DNA from: Gracilimonas sp035704785 | GTDB taxonomy: Bacteria; Bacteroidota; Rhodothermia; Balneolales; Balneolaceae | Reading direction: 5' to 3' | Length of the DNA stretch: 8,754 nt | Assembly: GCF_035704785.1 (NCBI RefSeq) | Contig: NZ_DASSWP010000170.1 | Coordinates: forward strand, 1-8,754 | Shown: piece after piece, positions 1 through 5,374 of the stretch | Numbering within the stretch: position 1 is the stretch's first letter | How the letters are laid out: the number at the start of each line of letters is the position of its first letter | Made by a program: the position numbers and the translations under genes | The notes under the pieces: model-generated | The model's database searches: none | Seen by the model: the letters and a program-made list of their open reading frames with translations, nothing else | What the model was told of the DNA's origin: nothing

Positions 1-573
1 TTCGATAGAGCGGACTTTAAACACCAGGTGCTCCCCAACAGCTTTCATATAGTATTCATTAAAAGGAGTGTCTTGAAAATGCTTTTGAGCAATTTCATAC
101 TTCTTCTTGCTGAGTTCAGTAAGTCTGTGAGGCTTTCCAACTTTGACCTTTTCAACTTCCTGTAAAATTTGTGAGTCCAGTCCGTCAATTTCTTTTAAAT
201 AGTTGTTGTAACGTTCTCCCCAGTTTCCTGAATATCCTTTAACCTGAACATTTTCCGGGAAATCAGAGCGGGTGATATTGATGTTAAGATCATTGGAGGG
301 AGTAAGGTAAACGGGGTAAAATTCATCATTGAGATGAACTGTTTGTATAGTTGGCTCTTCAACAGGTAAAGAAAGACTAAAGCTTCCATCTTCGGAAACA
401 CTCAAAGTCTCTGCATTTACGGGTGCGTATTTATAATGAATGGGTTTTTCTTCAAGGATAAGATTGGCATCTCCCAAATAATCAACAGTTCCATTTATAG
501 AGGCCTGATTACTGCAAGAGGCTATAAACAAACAACTTATAGCGAATAAGATCGAAATTTCGGAAGATGGCAT
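1..573 (-). CDS. N-terminal part of a TlpA/DUF4369-like lipoprotein (3' end outside window)
   Basis: The frame is open for 191 codons from an ATG at 573 and leaves the window still open, so the C-terminus is missing. An in-frame TAA lies five codons upstream, which fixes this ATG as the only good start; no Shine-Dalgarno is seen. The N-terminus is a hydrophobic signal ending in a lipobox, I-A-S-C, with the lipidated Cys at residue 20. The n-region has no Lys or Arg, which is unusual for a signal peptide. The mature part is beta-rich: a GTVDYLGDANLILEEKP start, a GSFSLSLPVEEP turn, then FYPVYLTPSNDLNINI and a GYSGNWGERYNNYL helix start. This layout resembles the N-terminal domain that precedes thioredoxin folds in Bacteroidota TlpA-family lipoproteins. 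The thioredoxin part and its CxxC motif would lie outside the window, so the redox role is not shown. It is likely attached to a membrane facing the periplasm. Confidence 0.72.
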   Translation of the reverse strand, partial: MPSSEISILFAISCLFIASCSNQASINGTVDYLGDANLILEEKPIHYKYAPVNAETLSVSEDGSFSLSLPVEEPTIQTVHLNDEFYPVYLTPSNDLNINITRSDFPENVQVKGYSGNWGERYNNYLKEIDGLDSQILQEVEKVKVGKPHRLTELSKKKYEIAQKHFQDTPFNEYYMKAVGEHLVFKVRSIE

Positions 574-581
574 AAAGTATG

Positions 582-600
582 AAGATTAAAATGGTTTAAT
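582..600 (+). repeat. 19-bp shared intergenic element, copy 1 (AAGATTAAAATGGTTTAAT)
   Basis: This 19-mer matches 5230-5248 at 18 of 19 positions. It contains an inverted repeat, ATTAAA-ATGG-TTTAAT, so it could bind a dimeric regulator. It sits 24 bp upstream of the distal plus-strand promoter-like motif at 625 and 8 bp ahead of the start codon of the divergent lipoprotein gene. The other copy lies at a similar distance (38 bp) upstream of the distal motif of the CHAT operon. The function as an operator or activator site is inferred. Confidence 0.45.
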
Positions 601-621
601 TTTGCCCTTTAAAAGGCAAAA
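600..621. promoter_or_regulatory. Near-perfect 22-bp palindrome upstream of the left-edge lipoprotein gene
   Basis: TTTTGCC at 600-606 and GGCAAAA at 615-621 are perfect arms. The centre, CTTTAAAA, adds a palindromic TTTAAA with only the C-A pair mismatched. It lies 27 bp upstream of the minus-strand ATG at 573 and 3 bp before the TGTAACA box at 625. No U-tract follows on either strand, so it is not a normal terminator. It could be an operator for the lipoprotein gene or a 5' leader hairpin. Confidence 0.35.
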
Positions 622-624
622 GAC

Positions 625-653
625 TGTAACATTATTGCATCCAAATTACTCTT
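625..653 (+). promoter_or_regulatory. ECF-like promoter motif P1 (distal) for the membrane TPR gene
   Basis: TGTAACA at 625-631 is followed after 15 bp by TACTCTT at 647-653. It is the outer of two tandem plus-strand copies pointing at the gene starting at 865. The spacer is one base longer than in the other three copies, so it may be the weakest. A -35 box containing AAC and a -10 box about 16 bp later is the usual architecture of ECF sigma promoters; activity here is inferred from the repetition and placement. Confidence 0.55.
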
Positions 654-708
654 TATAATAAGAAATCAGACTGCTAAAAATAATTTTTCAAAATAATTGA
701 TATAAAAG

Positions 709-736
709 TGTAACAAATGAATAGTAAGTTACTCTT
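709..736 (+). promoter_or_regulatory. ECF-like promoter motif P2 (proximal) for the membrane TPR gene
   Basis: TGTAACA at 709-715, a 14-bp spacer, then TACTCTT at 730-736. It shares longer flanks with P3 on the opposite strand far away: TGTAACAAAT on the left and TACTCTTGT on the right. It is 84 bp downstream of P1. If transcription starts about 7 bp after the second box, the mRNA would have a leader of about 120 nt before the ATG at 865. Confidence 0.68.
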
Positions 737-781
737 GTCTAAGATAATAAGACTTGGGTAGTCTCTAAAAAGTAAAACTAT

Positions 782-815
782 AACGCCGTGGGTTTTGTGC
801 TGTAATCGGGGCGTT
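782..815 (+). promoter_or_regulatory. Possible leader stem-loop upstream of the membrane TPR gene
   Basis: AACGCC at 782-787 can pair with GGCGTT at 810-815 around a 22-nt loop. It is the only GC-rich patch in this leader and would be transcribed from P1 or P2, ending 49 nt before the ATG. Six base pairs with a large loop is weak, so this is a suggestion only. Confidence 0.22.
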
Positions 816-864
816 TATGAAATAATGTCAACGTCAGTTAGTAATCATAATCATAAATACGCAA

Positions 865-1614
865 ATGATAGAAAGTAAAGTAAATAACGAGCTCGAGAGG
901 AAGATAGATCTGTATGTAAATGGGAAGTTAAATGCAGAGGAAACAGATGAGCTGTGGGCCGAACTGGTTCAGGATGAGTATTACCTGGATTACATGAAAA
1001 GTGTAGCCAATGTAAAATCAATCCTTGATAACCAGAAAGCTGCACAACCTTCTGCTAAAATCTATTCTATCCAAAAAGTTGTACGATATGCCGCTGCAGC
1101 TGCAGTTATATTAATTGCGGGTGCAATAGGTGTAATGAACATGAATACTTCAGGCAGCCTTTCCGTGAGTCCGGTTGAGCAGATCGGCCTTGATGTTGTA
1201 AGGGATGGTACGGGTATTCCAGAAACAGTGACAAATGAAGTTATTCGGCAAGCTATAAGAATGGCTACCGATGGTGAGATTGAAGAAGCAATTTCACTAT
1301 TAGAAACAGAACTTAAAAATACTGATGAGCCACAACTTATAGCAGAAATAGCTTTAAGCCTTGGATCCATTCAATATAACAGCGGTAATTATTCTTCTTC
1401 CATTGAGAATTTTGAGATGGTAACTTCTCAGGAAAACATTGAAATTCTCACTCTTGAGAAAGGATATTGGTTCTTAGGTAATACCTATTTCCAATTAGAT
1501 CGTCTTGATGAGGCTGAAGAAGCTTTCCGTAATGCATATGAATTGAATGGCGCTTATAGCCGTGTTGCTAAATCTTATGTTGATGCACTTGCCAGTGTAG
1601 CAGCCGCCGAATGA
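865..1614 (+). CDS. Single-pass membrane protein: anti-sigma-like N-terminus plus periplasmic TPR domain
   Basis: The protein has 249 residues from the first ATG after an in-frame TAA. Residues 1-70 are soluble and charged. The stretch from IDLYVNGKLNAEETDELW to YYLDYM follows the pattern seen in cytoplasmic ends of FecR/zf-HC2-type anti-sigma proteins, but without zinc-binding His/Cys residues. One membrane helix follows at about 75-93 (Ala-rich, then ILIAGAIGVM). Residues about 125-245 form helical pairs that look like three TPR units, the clearest being at 197-230 (YWFLGNTYFQLDRLDEAEEAF). Arg74 before the helix suggests the N-terminus is inside and the TPRs are in the periplasm. It is convergent with the CHAT gene (54 bp between stop codons) and shares its promoter motif. 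The likely role, as partner or inhibitor of the sigma factor at 5375, is inferred; a plain TPR scaffold is the alternative. Confidence 0.8.
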   Translation: MIESKVNNELERKIDLYVNGKLNAEETDELWAELVQDEYYLDYMKSVANVKSILDNQKAAQPSAKIYSIQKVVRYAAAAAVILIAGAIGVMNMNTSGSLSVSPVEQIGLDVVRDGTGIPETVTNEVIRQAIRMATDGEIEEAISLLETELKNTDEPQLIAEIALSLGSIQYNSGNYSSSIENFEMVTSQENIEILTLEKGYWFLGNTYFQLDRLDEAEEAFRNAYELNGAYSRVAKSYVDALASVAAAE

Positions 1615-1668
1615 TCTAGATCTAGAGAGTACAATAATTTGAAAAGGGTTTTCTCCCCTATAAAATTA
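1615..1668. other. Convergent intergenic spacer with a tandem TCTAGA palindrome
   Basis: This gap separates the stops of the TPR gene and the CHAT gene. Directly after the TGA, TCTAGATCTAGA at 1615-1626 is a perfect 12-bp palindrome made of two TCTAGA units. GAAAA-GGG-TTTTC at 1641-1653 is a small inverted repeat. Neither has the GC-rich stem plus T-run of an intrinsic terminator, so termination for the two genes is unexplained. Confidence 0.4.
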
Positions 1669-4600
1669 CTATGAGATAGAAGTGGCATTTTGATAGGCAG
1701 AAAATCCGGCAAAAATAGCAGTAAATGCTAATAGTGAAAATAGCAGATATCGATTATTAGATGAGTTGTTAGTAACCGGTGAAGGATTGCCAATTAGCAT
1801 GTATGCTCCCCAAAAATGTGGATTGGCATTCGAACTTCTCAGCTGATTTAACTTTGCTTCCCTGAAGGCTTCACTTTTAGTTGCTCCTTCATTTAGAAAA
1901 CTATAGAAATCAGTTGCAAATTCTGAGGCAACTTTATCATTTACAGACCATAAGTTTAAAGCGAGGCTTTTAGCCCCGGCATATCTTAAAGCACGACTAA
2001 TGCCCATTACTCCTGTTCCCTGCATATAACTGCCTGAACCCGAACTGCATGAATTGAGCATAATAAATTCACTGTTTAACGGAGTGTCAAATAGCTCGTA
2101 GGCATATAATGCCTGATCCGAGTCTAATGAGTCAAGCGGATTTGAGCTTTTTAGGTAGATAATTGAAAATAGCGGGTCCTTTTCTGAAACCTCACTGTGA
2201 GTTGCCACATGTACTAACCGGGATGAGCCAACTCTGTTTTTAAACGCTTCCTTAGTGGCTTCATTTTCATTAAACATTTGTTTGTCATCAAATGAAGTAA
2301 GTACAGAGTTAATATTTCTATTTTCAACAGTGGCATATGGCAGGGAAGGAAGGCTGGTATTTTCGAAATTTTTGAAATTTGAAATGGCAAAACCACTGTA
2401 ATCATATTTTGTAGAATTAGTGAAAGACCTTCGGTTGTCTTCAAATTCTTGCAAAGAAGTAAAATACCGGAATGAAAAATCCTCAATTAAATAACGGCTG
2501 CTGCCAAAGCTAATAGCCGAAGAAGGTTCTTCGGTAGGTAGAACTTCTAAAGGGATCCGATATAAGTAATTATCAGGAACTACAGAAATGTACTCTATAT
2601 TTTTCGGAATGTTGTGGAGTTCAAGTTGTTGGTAGAGCTCATAAAGATGATTCAGATTGGCGCGGCCGGAAGCTAGTTCGTCAGCAATATGGTTGAATCT
2701 GTCCTGGGTTTCTTTTGAGAAGTCAAGAACACGGATCTTAACATTTTCTTGAGTTAAATAAGACACATAGAGATGAGAACCAATCTCAGTAAAATGTAAG
2801 AGCAGTTCGTTAGGTTGCACTGAACGCTGAATAGACCAAACCGGTGGTAAAGAACGCTCCTTATTTAAATTTACTTCCGATAGAATTTGTTCTCTAAGAG
2901 CAGATGTGCGATCAATTTCTGTTTTTATTGCAAAACGTTCATCTTCATCTGCATTCAGATATCTTTTTCTAAGCAATTGAAGTTTTTCATTGAGTCTTTT
3001 CTCTTCGACCAACTCTTCTTCAGATAATTTTTCCGCCTTGATCAGTGGGCTGTTATACAATGAAGCGTCATTAATGGTTTTAAGCTGATCCAAAAGTAAA
3101 AGTGCTTTTTCAGGTTGCTTATCCTCAATATATAAATGCACCATTAGTTCGAAAGCATCGAGATATTCATCCTCTACCGACCAATATCCCTGTTGGGAAT
3201 CTGTGTTGTTTTTAGCGCGATCTACCACCTGTTCTAGAACAGGAGCAAGCTCCTCAATAGCGGCTCTTTTATCACCCGTAATAGAGTAATAATCAGCTTT
3301 AACTGTGTAGTACTTAGTAAGAAGTTGAAATTCGATTTCATCCAGAGAGTAAAGTTTGATCTCTTCAAGATTAGAAGAAACCTTGTCTAATTCTCCCTTT
3401 TTAAGCGAGATTGCTGTTAGGTTCACTAAAGCATCAATATAATTTGGGGTATCCGATTTCGATAATGTCAAATCATGGACCCGGGTAAAAATACTTAAAG
3501 CAGAATTTAGAGAATCAATTTCATAAAGTATCGTCCCCTTTTCGAGCAACAAATTCACATATGTGGAATAATCCTGTTCAGGGGAAAGGATCTCTTCAGC
3601 AGCATCTAAATAGATAAGGGCTTTCTGGTGATCTTTGTGGCTAGACCAGTAAAAAGATCCAAGATAAAAATCTATTAATGCCAATTCTGTTGAATCATTT
3701 TCACTTACAGCAATTTCTTTTGCCTCATCAATGTAGCTTAATGCTGTGGAGTTATCTTTTATGGACACATAGTAGATAAAAAGATTTCTATAGATACCAA
3801 GAAGGCTTCTGTAATTTTCAATTTCTTCTTTTTGATCTAATGCCCGAAGCTGAAAAGAGATATATCTATTGGCTTGCCCAAGCTTTAAATAGGCAGCTCC
3901 GAGGTTCGTAAAGAGAGTATATTGGTTTTCAAAGGTTTCAGAATTGTTATAGAGTTCTTCATAAATATTTTTTGATTCTTGATACTTTCCCAGTTCATGA
4001 AGGTAAGCTCCCTGACGATTTTTAATGGAAAATACCATATTACTTTCCCCTAAAAATTCTGCAAGGGGTAAAGAGAATTCTCTTTGAAGGTCTAATGATT
4101 TGTCAAAATGTCCAAACCTGTAATAGGTATAGTCAATTGCTCCTAAGAGACGTAATTTATGGATAGAATTAGGCAACAGGGTTTGTTTTAGAAAAACTTC
4201 ATCATATTCTTCTATAAGATCATATCTGTCAAGCAAGTAACTAACCCGAATGATGTTTGAAACTATGATCGCATGCTCTAAACTGTAAGTATCTTCATAA
4301 GAACGGATATACTCAATCCAGCTTTCTAATGCTTGTTCTAAATACTCAGGGGAATCAAGGGAATAGTAAGTGGCATGGTTCCCCCCCATTAATAGCTTAA
4401 AGTGAATGAGAGGGAATTCATTATATCCCAGATCTTCTTTGGAAAGAAGCCTTTGATTTTGGGTAATTTCATTATACCTGCTGAGTATCTCATCTTCCCA
4501 ATATTTCAGCAGGATGTCATCAGAAGTTATTGATTCGACAGAATCAGCTGATACAAGGTCTGAACAATTTATATCAGCATAAATACCGGAATAATGTGTG

Positions 4601-4803
4601 GAGTCTTTTAACTGATCTTTTACAAGTTTCAAGGTATTACAATCATGTATTGCGATCTCGTGCAGAGCCCAGAGATTTAGGGCTTCATCATGACCGGATT
4701 CTAAATTCTTGACATAATTCAAAACCTGTTCTTCTGCTTGCAGGTGTATGTCAACAGAATCCGGGAATGCAAATGCTGTAAATATCAGATATATCAGTAT
4801 CAA
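1669..4803 (-). CDS. Exported, membrane-anchored TPR-CHAT caspase-like protease
   Basis: This is a 1044-residue protein. Residues 1-12 are a hydrophobic signal ending T-A-F-A, a signal peptidase I-like site. About 25-590 are helical repeats of TPR type (clear units near 258-330, 335-405 and 410-470). About 590-650 is a charged, probably coiled-coil linker. About 655-1005 is a CHAT domain of the caspase/separase clan: PDNYLYRIPLEVLP at 743-756, LVHVATHS at 863-870 with likely catalytic His869, and MLNSCSSGSG at 915-924 with likely catalytic Cys919, followed by GVMGISRALRYAGAKSLALN and LWSVND. Both dyad residues are present. A C-terminal helix at about 1018-1037 would anchor it, placing the protease in the periplasm. 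CHAT proteases include HetF and the Craspase subunit. The start is a TTG: an ATG at 4820 opens MIKEQL and would join this frame only by a -1 shift at CTTTG. It is downstream of the small lipoprotein (54 bp). Substrate unknown. Confidence 0.88.
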   Translation of the reverse strand: MILIYLIFTAFAFPDSVDIHLQAEEQVLNYVKNLESGHDEALNLWALHEIAIHDCNTLKLVKDQLKDSTHYSGIYADINCSDLVSADSVESITSDDILLKYWEDEILSRYNEITQNQRLLSKEDLGYNEFPLIHFKLLMGGNHATYYSLDSPEYLEQALESWIEYIRSYEDTYSLEHAIIVSNIIRVSYLLDRYDLIEEYDEVFLKQTLLPNSIHKLRLLGAIDYTYYRFGHFDKSLDLQREFSLPLAEFLGESNMVFSIKNRQGAYLHELGKYQESKNIYEELYNNSETFENQYTLFTNLGAAYLKLGQANRYISFQLRALDQKEEIENYRSLLGIYRNLFIYYVSIKDNSTALSYIDEAKEIAVSENDSTELALIDFYLGSFYWSSHKDHQKALIYLDAAEEILSPEQDYSTYVNLLLEKGTILYEIDSLNSALSIFTRVHDLTLSKSDTPNYIDALVNLTAISLKKGELDKVSSNLEEIKLYSLDEIEFQLLTKYYTVKADYYSITGDKRAAIEELAPVLEQVVDRAKNNTDSQQGYWSVEDEYLDAFELMVHLYIEDKQPEKALLLLDQLKTINDASLYNSPLIKAEKLSEEELVEEKRLNEKLQLLRKRYLNADEDERFAIKTEIDRTSALREQILSEVNLNKERSLPPVWSIQRSVQPNELLLHFTEIGSHLYVSYLTQENVKIRVLDFSKETQDRFNHIADELASGRANLNHLYELYQQLELHNIPKNIEYISVVPDNYLYRIPLEVLPTEEPSSAISFGSSRYLIEDFSFRYFTSLQEFEDNRRSFTNSTKYDYSGFAISNFKNFENTSLPSLPYATVENRNINSVLTSFDDKQMFNENEATKEAFKNRVGSSRLVHVATHSEVSEKDPLFSIIYLKSSNPLDSLDSDQALYAYELFDTPLNSEFIMLNSCSSGSGSYMQGTGVMGISRALRYAGAKSLALNLWSVNDKVASEFATDFYSFLNEGATKSEAFREAKLNQLRSSNANPHFWGAYMLIGNPSPVTNNSSNNRYLLFSLLAFTAIFAGFSAYQNATSIS

Positions 4804-4857
4804 AGCTGTTCTTTAATCATAGGTAATATATTTAAAGTAATAAATTCTGCACATTAG

Positions 4858-5046
4858 TTACCATTCTGGTTTTTCAACGATAGGTCGGACTTCAGCTCCA
4901 CCGGAGAATACGCCGTTGTCCGTGGTAGTGGTTACTGTGGGCTGCTCCTGGAGATCTTCGTTCAGTGAGGCGTCGGTAACCGAGGCGCATCCGAAGGAAA
5001 GGGCAGTGATGGCAAAAAGGGCGATGATTGATTTAAGTGATTTCAT
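4858..5046 (-). CDS. Small (62-residue) lipoprotein co-transcribed with the CHAT protease
   Basis: The ATG at 5046 opens a short protein with a textbook lipoprotein start: Lys2 and Lys5, a hydrophobic core, and ALSFGC with lipidated Cys20. The mature part is only about 43 residues, acidic and probably unstructured: ASVTDASLNEDLQEQ, a Thr-rich TVTTTT run, then GVFSGGAEVRPIVEKPEW. No known domain is recognised. It is the first gene behind the tandem motifs P3 and P4 and ends 54 bp before the CHAT gene on the same strand, so the two very likely form an operon. Its coding DNA looks more GC-rich than its neighbours. Possible roles are a partner, regulator or substrate of the protease; none is shown. 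A bacterial gasdermin is excluded by size and by the lipoprotein signal. Confidence 0.75.
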   Translation of the reverse strand: MKSLKSIIALFAITALSFGCASVTDASLNEDLQEQPTVTTTTDNGVFSGGAEVRPIVEKPEW

Positions 5047-5084
5047 GGTATTATTATTTATAGATTAAACTTTAGGTTAAGTAC

Positions 5085-5112
5085 AAGAGTATGTTTACAG
5101 CTATTTGTTACA
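5085..5112 (-). promoter_or_regulatory. ECF-like promoter motif P3 (proximal) for the lipoprotein-CHAT operon
   Basis: On the minus strand TGTAACA (5112-5106) is followed after exactly 14 bp by TACTCTT (5091-5085). Its extended boxes, TGTAACAAAT and TACTCTTGT, match P2. A start site about 7 bp further would give a leader of about 32 nt before the ATG at 5046, a normal length, so this is the best candidate for the main promoter of the operon. Confidence 0.7.
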
Positions 5113-5120
5113 TTTAAATT

Positions 5121-5159
5121 TGGAGTAGTATATTTTAATAAAGACATTTTTCTACTCCA
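5121..5159 (-). promoter_or_regulatory. Inverted repeat at the 5' end of the P4 transcript
   Basis: TGGAGTAG at 5121-5128 and CTACTCCA at 5152-5159 are perfect 8-bp arms around a 23-nt loop. The site begins where a transcript from P4 would start and ends 8 bp before the -35 box of P3. It could fold at the 5' end of the long mRNA or serve as an operator. Confidence 0.35.
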
Positions 5160-5163
5160 TTGT

Positions 5164-5191
5164 AAGAGTATTAATTTCACATATTGTTACA
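5164..5191 (-). promoter_or_regulatory. ECF-like promoter motif P4 (distal) for the lipoprotein-CHAT operon
   Basis: On the minus strand TGTAACA (5191-5185), 14 bp, then TACTCTT (5170-5164). It lies 79 bp upstream of P3, close to the 84 bp between P1 and P2, so both target units carry the same tandem arrangement. A transcript from here would have a leader of roughly 110 nt. Confidence 0.65.
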
Positions 5192-5229
5192 CGATTAATC
5201 TAAATCTTAATTTTCATAGCCGCCACTAA

Positions 5230-5248
5230 AAGATTAAAATGGATTAAT
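5230..5248 (+). repeat. 19-bp shared intergenic element, copy 2 (AAGATTAAAATGGATTAAT)
   Basis: It differs from 582-600 at one base, which also breaks one pair of the ATTAAA-N4-TTTAAT symmetry. It lies 38 bp upstream of the -35 box of P4 in the direction of the CHAT operon, and 126 bp upstream of the sigma start on the other side. A regulator binding here could act on either direction. Confidence 0.42.
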
Positions 5249-5308
5249 AATTCAAAAAAAATCACTTATTATTGGAGCGATAAACATTTTTGATAGATCA
5301 TATAGAAC

Positions 5309-5328
5309 AGTACATTCTTTGATGTACT
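5309..5328. promoter_or_regulatory. Perfect 7-bp inverted repeat upstream of the sigma gene (operator candidate)
   Basis: AGTACAT at 5309-5315 and ATGTACT at 5322-5328 are exact reverse complements separated by 6 bp, a 20-bp site with the geometry of a dimeric repressor operator. It ends 46 bp before the TTG start at 5375. If transcribed it could instead form a hairpin in the leader. It is the only strong symmetric site specific to the sigma gene. Confidence 0.45.
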
Positions 5329-5374
5329 AGATTCACGAAGAGGTATTCATACCGTCAAAAATTTTAATTATTAG

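Larger units (their letters stand above)
5047..5374. other. 328-bp divergent regulatory region between lipoprotein-CHAT operon and sigma gene
   Basis: This AT-rich stretch holds no gene. It carries two minus-strand copies of the TGTAACA/TACTCTT motif, an 8-bp hairpin between them, the second copy of the 19-bp shared element, and a perfect inverted repeat close to the sigma gene. No plus-strand copy of the promoter motif is found here, so the sigma gene does not seem to be read from it. Confidence 0.7.

Noticed and set aside
206..212. Extra TGTAAC-like box
   Set aside because: It lies inside a coding region and has no TACTCTT at the right distance.
195..401. 68-residue minus-strand frame
   Set aside because: It lies within the lipoprotein frame running from 573 to the window edge, which has a proper signal and lipobox; out-of-frame shadow.
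1641..1660. Intrinsic terminator between the convergent TPR and CHAT genes
   Set aside because: Only a 5-bp AT-rich stem with a 3-nt loop is present, and no T-run follows on either strand.
4530..4712. 60-residue plus-strand reading frame inside the CHAT gene
   Set aside because: It is antisense to an intact coding region, has no recognisable domain and no promoter; a shadow frame.
1669..4803. TPR-CHAT gene as part of a type III-E CRISPR (Craspase) system
   Set aside because: No Cas gene or repeat array is nearby, and the protein has export and anchor signals that do not fit a cytoplasmic effector.
4858..5046. Small gene next to a caspase-like protease as a bacterial gasdermin
   Set aside because: Bacterial gasdermins are over 200 residues and lack a lipobox signal; this has 62 residues and a clear lipoprotein start.
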